64,000 bases of DNA. Source: Cephalopachus bancanus. Its lineage: Eukaryota; Chordata; Mammalia; Primates; Tarsiidae. The stretch lies in contig JAPVLO010001002.1 of assembly GCA_027257055.1 (NCBI GenBank), positions 248,001 through 312,000 on the forward strand. Direction: 5' to 3'. A program made the translations under genes and the position numbers. Below, piece after piece: positions 49,289-61,360 of the stretch; the first letter of the stretch is position 1; every line of letters starts with the position of its first letter. Below the pieces are notes generated by a model, which had not been told where the DNA came from, ran no database searches, and saw only the letters and a program-made list of their open reading frames with translations.

Positions 49289-49376
49289 TCATCTAGTTTT
49301 TAGTAGCTTAAATAATGTGTACAGAGAAAACAAAGCTCCCACATTTTAATAAATTTCAGGATTTCATAAGACGTTC

Positions 49377-49682
49377 CGGTTGGGCTCAGTGGCTCAGCCT
49401 GTAATCCCGACACTTTGGGAGGCCGAGGCGAGTGGATTGCCTGAGCCCAGGGGTTCGAGAACAGCTCAGGCAACTTGGCGAGACCTTGTCTCTACAATAA
49501 ATCAAAAATTAGCCGGGCATGGTAGTGCGGGCCTGTAGTTCTGGCTACTTGGAAGGCTGAGGCGGAAGGATCGCTGGAGTACAGCAGGTCGACACTGGGG
49601 TGGCCATGAGCGTGCCACTGCACTCCAGCCTGGGCGACAGAGTGAGATTCCAACTCAAACCCCCCACAAAAAACAAAAAACA
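49377..49682 (+). mobile_element. Lineage-specific Alu, plus
   Basis: 'cggttgggctcagtggctcagcctgtaatcccgacac' to 'gggcgacagagtgagattccaactc' with a mixed C/A tail. Ancestral form ('ggcaacttggcgag'). Confidence 0.93.
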
Positions 49683-49927
49683 ATTTTAGCTCCCTTGGCA
49701 CAATAGGTATGGTTTGAATGCCATACAAACCTCAAATATGATTTAAATATGTACGTCACTACCTGTAAAGACTAAATGTACATATATAAAGTATAATCTC
49801 AAGTACCAAAAAAATAAAGCTCAGGAAAAAGACTAAAGAAAAATATCAAAATGATAGTTTACACTAAATATTTATGAAAGTGGGATTATGGATGTTTTTC
49901 TCCCTTGTACATACTATTCTATGTACA

Positions 49928-50297
49928 CTGTGGAAGAACACAATTTCAACAAACTGAGTTTCAAAGATCTGATTGGCTTTTATTGCAATTCATGAACTGG
50001 GCACATCCAATCAACAAAATAGAAAAGTTCTGAAGAACTAAACAGAGTGGGTGAGGTTATTGGCAGAAAAAAGCAGAGGAAAGCACAAACAAGGAATAAA
50101 TAGCAGATTGACCATTTCAAGGTTACTTTCCTTATAAGTGTAAGTGAAATCTAGTTGACTTAATGAGATCTGGCTATTGTCTCACTTCTTATTTGTCAGG
50201 TCATATCTTATGAGTAAAACAACTGAGGCTTCAATTTGGTGATGTGGAACCTTAGTGTGAGTGACTCCACTTTGGGCCTATCTTTTCTTTAACAGCT
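49928..50297 (-). mobile_element. ERVL-like solo LTR, minus
   Basis: On the minus strand it begins TGTTAAAG and includes 'ttcatgaattgcaataaaagcc', a polyadenylation-type signal as in an LTR. The plus strand reads 'aacaaactgagtttcaaagatctgattggctttta' at the other end. An old endogenous LTR with no viral genes attached; subfamily uncertain. Confidence 0.45.
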
Positions 50298-50408
50298 TTT
50301 TATTAGCAGGAAAAAACTTTTTCTTTTTAAAAATAACAAAAGTGAGATGCATTTAAATTTGCTATAATTGTGTTAAATATTATGAATCAATAATTTTTAT
50401 TAAAAGGT

Positions 50409-50713
<305 letters not shown>

Positions 50714-51196
50714 GAAGTCAACACAACACATACTTAAAATAAGCCTATCCACTTTTTACGATGTGAGAGGACTGACAGAGATTAAAACTCCACTGGACCA
50801 TGGTGAAGTAGGCTGCCTCTAGAGGTAAAGCTTGTTTACATGGACTTTAATAACATATTTACAATGTATAGAATGAAATACTTTATTTTATAAAAATGAT
50901 ACAGCATTCATTATATTTGACACGGAAAAGCACAGCCACTCATACTACCACCACCACCACTTAAGAAATTAACAGTAGTAACAGTGAGTGGGTATGTTTC
51001 CAGACTTCTCAATTCACTCCTATGAACAAATAGGTGGATGATGGGAATCACTACACTTTTTTAGTCTAAAGGGTTTTAGATTTAATTTTATTTGACTGCA
51101 ATAGAAAAATAGAAATAAAACTGAAGGAACTGCTGAACTTCAGATAAATGTTTCTTCCCCGTAAGGGGTATGGGTTCCTAAAAGAACCAAGTAAGC
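50714..51196. other. Unassigned stretch
   Basis: AT-rich, no recognised repeat or exon. Confidence 0.3.
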
Positions 51197-51377
51197 CAGT
51201 GGTTACCAAAGCATTGCGTCAGAACCCGCTGGAGGGCTTGATCAATCACAGATTGCTTGGCCACACCCCCAGAGTTTCCAATTTAGGAGGTCTAGGGTGG
51301 GACCAAGAATGTGCATTTCTAACAAGTTCCCAGGTGATGCTAATGTTGCTGGTCTGGGAACACTTTGAGAACCATTG
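51197..51377 (+). mobile_element. MER5A (hAT-Charlie), full length
   Basis: 'cagtggttaccaaagcattgcgtcagaacccgctggagggcttg' to 'caagttcccaggtgatgctaatgttgctggtctgggaacactttgagaaccattg'. Terminal inverted repeats CAGTGGTT / AACCATTG are visible. Confidence 0.9.
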
Positions 51378-51397
51378 TACTTATGTAAAGAAAAAAA

Positions 51398-51700
51398 ATA
51401 TGCTGGGCAAAGTGGCTCATGCCTGTAATCCCAGCACTTCGGGAGGCAGAGGTGAGCGGATTGCCTGAGCCCACAGGTTTGAGACCAGCCTGGGCAACTT
51501 GGCAAGACTTCATCTCTACAATAAATTCAAAAAAATTAGCCGGGCATGGTGGCGCACGCTAGTTGTTCCAGTTACTAAGGAAGCTGAAGCAGAAGGATCG
51601 CCTGAGCACAGCAGGTCGTGACTGCAGTGGCTGTGAGTGTGCCACTGTACTCCAGCCTGGGCGACAGAGTGAGACTCCAACTCAAAAGAATAAAAAAAGA
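51398..51700 (+). mobile_element. Alu, plus
   Basis: 'atgctgggcaaagtggctcatgcctg' to 'gggcgacagagtgagactccaactc'; linker 'acaataaattcaaaaaaattagccgggc'. Confidence 0.93.
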
Positions 51701-51759
51701 AAAACAGACAAAAGATTGAAAAACTTAAGGTTGGTCATGAAGGTTTTTTCCTCCATATT

Positions 51760-52624
51760 ATAATCTTAAGACATTATGACTTGCCATGACACCTGGCTGT
51801 GAAAGATGAGGCAGTTCTCAGTCTTCATTCCACTTTCCCTTCCTCATGGCTTAATTTGTCAGTGTACACTACCTTTTCTTTGTCAAGATTTATAACACAT
51901 TCTCTCCTACCACTATGATTCCTCTGTTTTTAAATGTTTGTTCTGTATTTAAATGGACTCAGAGCTCATGATCATTCTGTTTGCTGGAATTTTTTGTGGA
52001 TTCTCATATCTCCTTTCTTTTGGGTTCCCATTAAATGTCTAGAACCGTCCAAGGTGTCCGTTACTCCTGTAGGCTCTGGCTTCCCCAGGCTGCTCTGGGA
52101 GTTGGGTAATGCCTTGTCCTGGTGAATCTTTCCCCTTCTGCTCAGGTCCTGAGATGTCAGCAAAGACTTAGTTTGACTCTCCTCCACATGGCCTAGTTAC
52201 CTTGTCAGTCCCTTTGTCCATAATGGGGCCCATTGTTACCAAGATTTTTGTCAACTCTGTTTCTTTACTCAGTGCTATTGTGGGCTTGAGGGGGGGGACG
52301 ACGAATATCATACCATACCTTGTTGCATTAGCATCGCCTCCCTTCCTTGTTTGGTTGCACCCTGGTGAATTTGTGCCTGGTGCTTACCGAGTTTGCTAGG
52401 TAGTGGAGAAGATTAGAGTTTCTGAACCAGCTTACTTTTCCCGTTTCCACCTGGAACTATCCCCATTTTTTTTCCACTTGTCAGAAATGTAGGATTAATT
52501 AGGTAAAATGTGGTACATAGTATGCACCTATATAAATTGTGATAATGTAAATAGTTTTTCCTATAGAAAAAAATGAAAATGTGTCCTCTGAAATATTTGT
52601 TTTCTGGGATAAGACTATAAGTGA
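51760..52624. other. Unassigned single-copy stretch
   Basis: No recognised repeat; short frames on both strands have no splice support. A G9 run near 52291-52299 is the only oddity. Confidence 0.35.
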
Positions 52625-52748
52625 GTCTTTAAACTGAAACTTACATGGAGATAATTATAGAGTCACATGCAGCTATATGAAATAATACAGAGCAATCCTG
52701 TGCACACTTTACCCAGTTTCCCCCAGTGTATCAATGTTTAAAACCAGC
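52625..52748 (-). mobile_element. L1M 3'UTR fragment, minus
   Basis: 'cttacatggagataattatagagtcacatgcagctatatgaaataatacagag' and 'ctttacccagtttcccccagtgtatcaatg' match an L1M 3'UTR in reverse. Confidence 0.65.
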
Positions 52749-53154
52749 AAAACCACCAACAAGAGCAGTGCCTTCTGAGCTTTGTGAAACCAATAGGAGA
52801 GGAATGTGATGGGGGGGTGCTTAACCAGGAAGGCCAACTTTTTTCTCATCCTTTTGTGTATGTGTCCACCATAGTATGTACTCTGTAGAGCAATCCTTTG
52901 TTTTTGTGAGTCTCTTGTGCAGCAGTTTATGAGGTTCCTCAGAGCAGGGAGTGTGTTTTATTATCTTTGTCTTCTCAGTACCAGTGAAGGGCCTAGCATG
53001 CAGGGGAGGAAGAGGAAGAGTAATGGTATGGGACTTATAAGAACTTCTTTTCTTCTTTGAATTCAAATTCTTTTCAGTCAATAAAAAATGCTATGGATAG
53101 CCTTTTGTTCAACCTCCATATGAAAATTAGATATGTAGTCCCTGCAAACATATT

Positions 53155-53290
53155 CTATTCTCTACTCATTTATTCATCATTCAACTAATATTTAATGAGT
53201 TCCTACCACATGTCAAGTAGGATGCTGGGTGCTGGGGATGCTATGGTGAACAAAACAGACATGGTCCTTGTCCTTATTTTATACTTTAAA
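53155..53290 (+). repeat. L2/MIR 3' fragment
   Basis: 'catttattcatcattcaactaatatttaatgagttcctaccacatgtcaagtaggatgctgggtgctgggg' is LINE2-like. Confidence 0.7.
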
Positions 53291-53524
53291 TTATAAAACA
53301 AGCCTTCCTTTTTAGGCTTTAGATCTTATATATGTAATATTTTCTGCATAGGTATTTTGCAGATAACATGCTTTGCATTTTGAAACAGTTCCAAAAATAT
53401 ATCCAAACGTGCCTAAATAGGGAATCTGTTGTGGAATGAGTAATTTTAAATCAGCCATCTTACCCTTATGTGTTACCAGGAATAAAAATAGAGCAATAGA
53501 ATACATGTCATCTACCAAGTTACA

Positions 53525-53675
53525 TTTCTATGTTTAATGTCCATCTTCCCTATGAAACTGTTCATACCATAAAGGCAGGATTCATGTGTTGTGTTCTCTT
53601 ACTCACTGCTGTAATTATAGTACATATCTGTGCAACACATAGCTGCCAAGCAAATGACTAAACATTCACGGTTCA
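53525..53675 (+). repeat. L2 3' fragment
   Basis: 'taatgtccatcttccctatgaaactgttcataccataaaggcagg' resembles the L2 3'UTR, ending near 'gcaaatgactaa'. Low identity. Confidence 0.5.
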
Positions 53676-54154
53676 TAACTCTCCTAGAAATGGGAACACA
53701 TGAAATCAATTATTTTAAAATTCAAGACAAACTTTCCAAGTACGTAACACAATATAAAGGTGCCATACTACTGTGCGCATGCATTTCTTTCTTACCACAA
53801 GTGGAATGCTGGGCAGGCTTGGAAAACCTGACCTGTAGAGATGGTACACAGCACAAGACAGGCCATCCACCAACATTTATCACCTGATTAGCGATGAATC
53901 AAGTGCGCTTGCCCCCTCAGTCACTGACCCACTCAAGGAAAAGGCTGCCCTATCTTTTAAAGACATGTAAATGAAAGCTGAATGTTTCTAGGAAGAGTTT
54001 TCATAACCCACTCATGAAAAACCAAGTTCTTATCAACCTTCATATTTTGACTTACAAAGTTCTAGTCTTTGTAAGTGCAGAACAGTGCTTTAAACATCAA
54101 CAGGTACATACAAACTTAAAATAATGTTCTCACAAACTGGCAAGTAACTTCTTT

Positions 54155-55099
54155 AAGCAGAAAGAGCAACAATATTTTATTACAAATAAACATTTCACAA
54201 AAATGTAACTGGGAATGTATATGTACTGTTAAGCAGAACACAGAAAACAAAGAAATAAGGTATTAGGACCTAAAATTTTCATTTAAAATCCCATCAGTTT
54301 TTATCTTACACATAGTAGGTATGCAATATGTATCAACTGAACTAAAAGTAACATTTTGTAAGATGTGCTTGCAAAATGTGTAATGCTGTAGTAGTAAAGT
54401 ACAATTTTCAAATATGAGATTTTGTCTGTCAGATTTTTTAAAAAGCCTTTAAAAATATGATATGCACAAGCTTGCCCTGAGGGAAAAATAAGATGGACTA
54501 TAGATTACAAAATCTTTATATATTTTCCACAATAGCATTTTGAAACTGGAAAAGAGCAAATAGTTGTGGAAAAAACTGAATGAACATATTACTAAAAATT
54601 CAGTGCACTCACAACTACCTGATGGAAAATTTGAAGCACCTTTTCTCTTGCCTTCTTATATTATAATATGAAATGTATGAATTATACAGGCCTTGATCTT
54701 CAGAAACTTAAGAAAACTTCAAGTTATAAGCCAAAATGTCATCAGAAAAAGAAAAATCCGGTATAAAATTTGCTACTGTAAGGCCACTGTTTAAAGTTCT
54801 TTCATGTACAGACACTATACAATTCAGATACTTTTGTTTTTGTTTTTATTACATAAGCAAAACCTTCAACATATAAACATCTGAATAACTTGGTTAAGTT
54901 CTCTCTATGAAACCATGCTCAGAAAAAAAATGCATAAACAAATAATGCCCTTCAAGTGATTCTTTCAAGACTTTTTTGCAAAAAAACCCAACTGTAGTTA
55001 ATACAACTTTTAAACTGAATACTGTAATTTAAAAGCAATTGTTAAGTGTAAAAAGTTGCAGCATTCCACTACTAAAAAATAGTTATTTTTTCAAGAAAG
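54155..55099 (-). other. Candidate 3'UTR of a minus-strand gene
   Basis: About 945 bp of AT-rich sequence without interspersed repeats, between the stop codon at 55100-55102 and the poly(A) signal at 54176-54181. It contains several ATTTA-type and T-rich stretches on the transcript strand. Absence of repeats in a window where nearly every other kilobase has an Alu or L1 suggests constraint. Confidence 0.5.
54176..54181 (-). terminator. Poly(A) signal AATAAA (minus strand)
   Basis: TTTATT on the plus strand reads AATAAA on the minus strand, within 'tttgtaataaaatattg'. It is followed by GU-rich sequence ('gccagtttgtgag', 'gtttgtatgtacctg') suitable as a downstream element, so cleavage near 54155 is likely. 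An alternative upstream AATAAA lies at 54845-54850 and would give a 3'UTR of only about 0.25 kb. Confidence 0.6.
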
Positions 55100-55229
55100 T
55101 TACAGTATTAGTGCCTTAGTGCCACTTCTAACTCCTGATAAAGTGAGATGCTCCCCAACAGCCTCCTGTAGTGTCCTTGCCATCTGTAAGATTTCCAGAT
55201 TAGATTTCTGTGGCAACATTTGTATATTC
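55100..55229 (-). CDS. Terminal coding exon, C-terminus of an unidentified protein
   Basis: On the minus strand a pyrimidine-rich tract and AG ('ttatttctcttgttttctctcgatag') precede an exon beginning at 55229. Entering in the phase that uses the first base to complete a codon gives 42 residues and a TAA at 55100-55102. The peptide starts NIQMLPQKSNLEILQMARTL and ends SGTKALIL. It looks like a short amphipathic helix followed by a small tail and has no low-complexity bias, unlike chance frames here. A second phase is also open but gives a less protein-like, Cys/Trp/His-rich peptide; the third meets an early stop. I do not recognise the protein. Preceding exons must lie beyond 64 kb or be too short to find. 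The acceptor, composition, repeat-free flank and downstream poly(A) signal agree with a real last exon. Confidence 0.5.
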
Positions 55230-56914
55230 CTATCGAGAGAAAACAAGAGAAATAAAGACTTCAAAAGAAGTGTCAGTTATAACATCTGAGCTAGAGTCTT
55301 GTTCACACTGCAATTTTCAAAATATTTTAATTTATATAGTACTACTTGTACCCCGAGATTCCCACAAAGGTATGTGGAACCCCAAAGACTCAGAGTAACA
55401 ACAGAAACATCAAAGGAGGTAACAAATGATAAATCAATAGGACAAAAAATAACACGTGACACTAGATAACACTGGAACTAGTAAACTGATGAAACAGCAT
55501 TCTGCTATTTGGGTGAGTTTCAGTGGGGCATAAAATCAAGACTCTCAAACCTCAGTCTCTCAAGTATGGAACTTGATGCTATACAGGCAAATCTCAAACT
55601 AGTATTTTATCTTTTCCATCATATGAGATCTCTAATTATAAGACTACATGGACTCTAATGTCACTGAGAACTGCAGAGAAAGCTATTAGAGAGAGACACG
55701 CTTTCTTGCTTTTGGATGGTTAACTACAATATAAAATGATATAAGGCATCAATAAATACAGGAAAAAGGATTTACAAGAACAATAAGACTATGATTAAAG
55801 GGTAACAAACGTGGATTCTATACTGTGATACTATGCGAAATATTAAATTACCAACCACAAACTGGACGTAAGACCATGCAACTAATAAAAGAGCAAACAT
55901 GGTAGAATGGCATGTTTTTCAGGGACATTAAAAAATAAAAATTTATTAATACATATATCCTTACCTTTCACTAGGATCTTATATTATTAAAACTGAAAGA
56001 AATTTAAAAGTTGATTTATTTTTTGGCATTTATATTAGTATGGAAATGTTTAATTCCAAACAAAAGCTGTGCTGATAAAAAACTCTTAATCTTCTTTCTA
56101 TTTTGGTTAATGAAATATTCAAAACACATGCATATATACTACTGTCAACATAATTCCTTTCAATAGAGGTAGACTTCATTATATCTTATTTCTTTACTCA
56201 TTAAACAGTATAAAAATCATATGCTTATCTTCAAATAAAATGTTACCTATTTACAACTTTAATAGAAAATTCTAACTACAATCATTCTAAAATAAATTGC
56301 AACTGAAATATCTTGTTTATAAAAATGTGTATTTGAATCACATTCACCCTTGATATGTCTTCCTTCTTAACATCTCTCAAATTGATCCCATCCCCCTTCC
56401 AATGGTTTAAAACCCTATTTTAAGCAGAAAGCTGAATTAGATGTATGAGCAACTCTCATCTAGTTTTTTCATAACATGACATCTAGGTCACTGAAAATGT
56501 TCCCCTGTAAGTCTTCCTGTACCTCATCTGTCCTCCCCCAAGCCTGTCCACCCACTGCTAACTAAATAACCATCCCAGAGTACCACTTTTTTCTTCTCAG
56601 TCTAGGGAGATGGCCTACTGCTACTATCAAGTCCTAAGTATTCAGCTCTCTACATAGGCTCTCTACGATTTGCACACCTCCATTTCTCCCCAACCATTTC
56701 TTCCCAACCTTAGCCTACTGCCAAAGGATCTTTGGCTTCAGCCCTTTCTATGTCTTGCTCTTCTCCAGGCCTCAGCTTGTAACCTACCTCCTCTGTGAAG
56801 AGTGTATCAGTGGAAGTACTTAGCACACATTCCCTGACCATTCCTACCATACTGATTTTCTCCTCCCTTTAGGCATCACCATCTGTGAAACTAAGCTCTT
56901 CAAAAATATGGTGG
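55230..56914. other. Repeat-poor AT-rich flank, probable last intron
   Basis: About 1.7 kb with no recognised interspersed repeat and no second convincing exon. If the terminal exon is real this is its upstream intron. Confidence 0.4.
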
Positions 56915-57424
56915 TGCAGGAAAGAGTTAACAGAGCAGTTCTGACTGCTGTCCTTAGAAAGGCCAGCTTACAAGTTGGCCCTAGCAGGTATCTGGGAGCT
57001 TAGATTTCAGGAGGGTCCCACCATTAGCTGATGAGTGCCTAAATTGCTGGTGTCAATAATCTGGTGTATGCTGGATACTTGCTTTCCTTCTGTGAGTCTG
57101 GAATTTGGGTATGTGCCTGGCAGGGGATGCCTCTATGATCAGCTCCCAGTAAAAACCTTGGGCACTGAGTCTCTAGAGCAAGCTTCTCACACTGGCAACA
57201 TTTCACATGTGTTGTCACAGTTTGTTGATGAGGGAATTAAACACGTTCTGTGTGACCTCTCTAGGAAGAGGACCCTTGGATACGTGCACCTGGTTTCCTC
57301 AGACTTTGCCCCATATGCCTTTTCCTTTGGCTGATTTTGCTCTGTATCCTCCCATATATGCTAAGTCCTCTGAGTCCTCCTAGAAACCATCACACCTGAG
57401 GGTGGTCTTGGGGATTCCTGACAA
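56915..57424 (+). mobile_element. ERVL-class solo LTR
   Basis: 'ggaaagagttaacagagcagttctgactgctgtccttagaaaggccag', 'gtgtcaataatctggtgtatgctgg', 'ggatgcctctatgatcagctcccagtaaaaacc', 'ggcaacatttcacatgtgttgtcacag' and 'cctgagggtggtcttgggg' appear in the order of a known ERVL-type LTR. There is no attached viral gene. The 99-codon frame inside is not a gene. Confidence 0.65.
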
Positions 57425-57524
57425 TGGTTTTTGTTCACTAACTGTTTAGAGCATATGGATGTATATGTGTGAGTGTGTGTGTCTACATATGAATAAATTC
57501 AATTCCATTCAACATGCATTTTCT

Positions 57525-58010
57525 AAAGACTGACTTACAAAAGGCAATAGGGGAAGATAAAAGACTAATAAGGCACCCTCTACCCTCAAGAACTTCCTTG
57601 ATAATCTACTTGGAGGAACAGGAAGGTAAACAACAACAATTAGAAACCAAATGAAACAAGAGTTAAAGAGGAACTTTGGTAAAGTTTCACAGTGGGCCTT
57701 AAAAGGAAAGTAGTGGTTGATAAGAAGAAGAATGGGGCTCAGGAGGCTAGTAGGAACAAAGGTACAAATACATGAAAATACATGTTATGCTCCAAAAAGC
57801 AGAGGGTCCATGGGGAAATGTGGCTAGAAAGGTAGATAAGGGCTAGACCTGGCTAGTAAGTCTGTTCTCTTTTTTGTAGGCAATAGAATAATTGGAAGGT
57901 GTTTGTGTAAGAGTGGTATGATGCAGTCTGTGTTTCAAGACAATGACTGTCCTCGTAGTGAAGAGACTGAATTAAAAAATCACAGGAGGCAAGTAAACAA
58001 GCTAGAAGGC
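57525..58010 (+). repeat. L2 3' region
   Basis: 'ctaccctcaagaacttcc', 'ggcaatagaataattggaaggtgtttgtgtaagagtggtatgatgcag' and 'gaggcaagtaaacaagctagaagg' follow LINE2 3' order. Confidence 0.6.
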
Positions 58011-58014
58011 TCCA

Positions 58015-58600
58015 AGGCTTTCAAAAATAGACCAGGGATACATAAGAATGTAGAATACAGCATTTTCAATTAAGGGAGAGAGGACAAATTATTCAATAAA
58101 TGGTGTTAGAAAAACTGACTATCTATAGGGGGAAAATTAGATCCTGACTTCATATTTATCATAAAAATAAATTTGAAATGGATTAAATGCTTAGATGTTA
58201 AAAAATAACCATAAGACCACTTAAAAGGAAACACAGTAAATAATTTTTATAGGCATAAGCAAGGTATGAAATCTAGAGGCCGTATGGGCCAAACTTGACA
58301 GATTCATGAACATCTAAAACATTCTATAATGCAAACACCAGCATTAACAGCTGAGAAACACAAAATAAACACCAGCAAAATGTATGACAGGTTAATACCC
58401 TCAGTAGATCAAGAGCTCTTACAAATCAATAAGCAAAAGTACCATCCCTCAACAGAAACACCGGTAAAGTATAGAAATAAGGAAACTGAGGAAAGAAATA
58501 CAAGTGGCCATCAGACACATTAAAAAGATGCTCACACCATTAATGATCAAGCAAAGGCAAATGAGAACTACTTTCTGCAACCTGACAAGTGAAAATAAAG
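58015..58600 (+). mobile_element. L1M ORF2 segment (left of Alu pair)
   Basis: 'attcaataaatggtgttagaaaaactgactatc', 'aatttgaaatggattaaatgcttagatgttaaa' and 'gtggccatcagacacattaaaaagatgctcac' are L1 ORF2 in order. Continues at about 59200-59400. Confidence 0.8.
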
Positions 58601-58889
58601 GCCGGGCTGGGCTCAGTGGCGCAGCCTGTAATCCCAGCACTTTCGGAGGCGGAGGCGAGTGAATTGCCTGAGCCCACGGGTCCGAGATCAGCCTCATCTC
58701 TACAATAAATGAAAAAAAAAATAGCCAGGTGTGGTAGTGCACACCTGTAGTTCCCGCTACTTGGAAGGCTGAGATGGAAGGATCACTGGAGCCCAGCAGG
58801 TTGACACTGGGGTGGCCGTGAGTGTGTCACTGCACTCCAGCCTGGGTGACAGATTGAGACGCCAACTCAAAAAAAAAAAAAAAAGAAAA
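58601..58889 (+). mobile_element. Alu inserted in L1M (first of pair)
   Basis: 'gccgggctgggctcagtggcgcagcctg' to 'gggtgacagattgagacgccaactc'. The left arm has a deletion removing the 'cctgggcaacttggcgagac' segment ('gagatcagcctcatctc'). Confidence 0.93.
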
Positions 58890-58891
58890 AG

Positions 58892-59190
58892 AGCCGGGCT
58901 CAGTGGCTCAGCCTGTAATCCCGTGCCTTTGGGAGGCTGAGGTGAGTGGATTGCCTGAGCCCGCGGGTTCGAGACCCGCCTGGGCAGCGAGACCTCATCT
59001 CTACAATAAATCAAAAAATCAGCCGGGCGTGGTAGCGCATGCCTATAATTCCGGCTTCTCGGAAGGCTGAGGCAGAAGGATTGCCGGAGCCCAGCAGGTC
59101 GAGGCTGCGGTGGCCGGGAGCGGCCACTGCACTCCAGTCTGGGTGACAGAGTGAGACTCCAACTCAAAAAAAAGAAAAAGAAAAAGAAAA
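58892..59190 (+). mobile_element. Young lineage-specific Alu (second of pair)
   Basis: Inserted in the tail of the previous Alu. Derived subfamily ('cgagacccgcctgggcagcgagacctc', 'ggccgggagcggccactgcactccagtctggg'). Confidence 0.95.
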
Positions 59191-59420
59191 GAAAGACCAA
59201 CAATGTGTCATGCTGGTTAGGGTGTAGAAAAACAGGCCCTTTTATGTACTGCTAGTAAAAATATAAATGAGTAAAAGGGGCAATACAGCAAATGTGTCCA
59301 AGTGGTATTACTGAAAATAACAGAAATCTGTAAGCTATCCCAAAGTCATCAACAGAGGCTTGGTTAAGTAAGTCAGGGATCACTGAACAGAGATACACAT
59401 ACCCTTAGGGGTATACAAAA
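59191..59420 (+). mobile_element. L1M ORF2 segment (right of Alu pair)
   Basis: 'tcatgctggttagggtgtagaaaaacaggcccttttatgtactgc' and 'aaagtcatcaacagaggcttggttaagtaag' continue the L1M reading from 58600. Confidence 0.7.
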
Positions 59421-60479
59421 ACTTTTCAAGGAGAATGTGATCCAGGTAGTTTTAGGAAATTAATTTCCAGATCTTTACATCTTCAATGCTCACTTTCCAA
59501 AAGTAACCTGCCTGCATAACTGGTTAAGGCAGGTTCCCTATTTTCCACCTTACACAAGAATGATAAATTTTCTTAAGTTAAATCTTACTATTTTGTATTA
59601 CCAGGGAACCCCAGAAAAGGGGCAATGTGAAATACTGGTGATGGTGTCAAGAAAGCAAACCAACCCTAACAACTAGTAATAAATTGCATACTTCTGCAAG
59701 TCAGATAGCTTCCAATTCTTTTACTTTGTTTAATACAATTGTAGGAGGACAATTATAGAACATTCAAACTACTTTTTGATGACAGAACACTAAGTGATTT
59801 TTTTTGGCCTATAATTCAGAGTGAGTCCAAAGAACCAAGTGGTATTCCTATAATAGAAGTCCTTTCATGCCCATCTATATAATGATATAAACAAGGTTTC
59901 TCAGCACTTATATCTATAAAAAGAAAAAATAGAATTAGAATAGATACTTTAACACTGTATTATTCTAGCAGCAATAAGTAATATTAACCTATGAATGCAT
60001 ACACTAATTGAAAAAAGAAATGCAATACTACTTTCATTTAATCAATATTTAACAAAATTTATACTTATGGTATTTTGATCAAATGTAATATTAACTCAAT
60101 CCAGAGAAAATACTTAACATTTAATAGTCATAGAAATCTAATAATATTAATGTGCCAAATTAGATGCAGCGATCAACAAAACTCTTTTTAAGATAAAATT
60201 TTATGCAAGAAGTGGGATAATGTCCAAATACAAGGCAAAAAGGAACAATGCAAAATTTCTCACTGTTAAAAGAACTTGTGTATTTTTTTAAAAAATGAAT
60301 AGTGTTAGTTATTAAACTCTGGTAGTATGCAGGTTCCACTGAAGGGATTTAAAAGTATCATGTAACAGTTTTATTTAAGACTATCAATGTTTATAATATG
60401 CCAGAAATTATGTCCTTTATAACTTATGAGAAAAAATTAGTAACCTACAAAATGCAAAGAAGTAATTTAAAAAAATTTT
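59421..60479. other. Unassigned AT-rich stretch
   Basis: No recognised repeat and no exon I can defend. Probably intronic to the minus-strand gene. Confidence 0.35.
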
Positions 60480-60660
60480 TTGTATGTGAGCAAAAATATT
60501 TGAAGATCACTGATGTAAATAATACATCCATAGAGTGGGATAATATGCAGTCATTAAAATGAATGAACTGAATGCAGTAATGAATGAGTGACAGAAATAA
60601 GAAGACTTGGAATGGTTAAAGTTGAAAGGATAACTTGGAGGATTCATAGGACAAGTTTCG
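60480..60660 (+). mobile_element. L1M remnant
   Basis: 'ataatacatccatagagtgggataatatgcagtcattaaaatgaatgaac' is a decayed L1 ORF2 3' end. Confidence 0.55.
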
Positions 60661-60962
60661 AGATATGGAGGGGAGGACAGCAGGTCTAATTTTTTTATTA
60701 TAAAATTGTGGGGTGCAGGTCTAATTTTTTAACAGCTTTAATGAGATATCACTCACATACCATATAGCTCAGCCATTTAAAGTATACAATTCAGTAGATT
60801 TTTGGTATATTCACAGAGTTGTGCAACCATCAATCATTATTCACAGTCTTAGAATACTTTTCTCACCCCCAAAAGAAACCCTATACCCATAAGCAATAAC
60901 CCCATACCCCCTCCCAATTTTTCCCTCACCCCCAGTCCCTGGCAACCACTAATCTACTTTCT

Positions 60963-61254
60963 TCCTTCCTTTTTTTTTTTTTGAGTTGGAGTCTCACTCG
61001 GTCACCCAGACTGGAGTGCAGTGGCCGCTCCCGGCCACCACAGCCTCGACCTGCTGGGCTCCGGCGATCTTTCCGCCTCAGCCTTCCGAGTAGCAGGAAT
61101 TACAGGCATGCGCTACCATACCCGGCTGATTTTTTGATTTACTGTAGAGATGAGGTCTCACTGCCCAGGCGGGTTTCTAACCCGTGGGCTCAGGCAATCC
61201 ACTCACCTCAGTCTCCCAAAGGTGCGGGATTACAGGCTGAGCCACCAAGCCTGG
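60963..61254 (-). mobile_element. Young lineage-specific Alu with 14-bp TSD
   Basis: TSD CTAATCTACTTTCT at 60949-60962 and 61255-61268. Derived subfamily ('gaggtctcactgcccaggcggg'). Confidence 0.96.
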
Positions 61255-61360
61255 CTAATCTACTTTCTGTTTCTATGGCTTTGCCTGTTCCAGACACTTC
61301 ATATAAACAGATTAATACAATATGTGATCTTTTGTGTCTGGCTTCTGTCACTTAGTATCA

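Noticed and set aside
55964..55991. 28-bp minus-strand segment between 'ttctttcag' and 'gtaagg', a possible micro-exon upstream of the terminal exon.
   Set aside because: In the phase needed by the terminal exon it contains a TAA stop, so it cannot precede it in the coding frame I propose.
57035..57334. 99-codon plus-strand frame.
   Set aside because: Lies entirely inside an ERVL-type LTR, which normally encodes nothing.
59583..59627. 45-bp minus-strand segment with acceptor-like and donor-like ends.
   Set aside because: Its open phase would form TAG at the junction with the terminal exon; likely chance.
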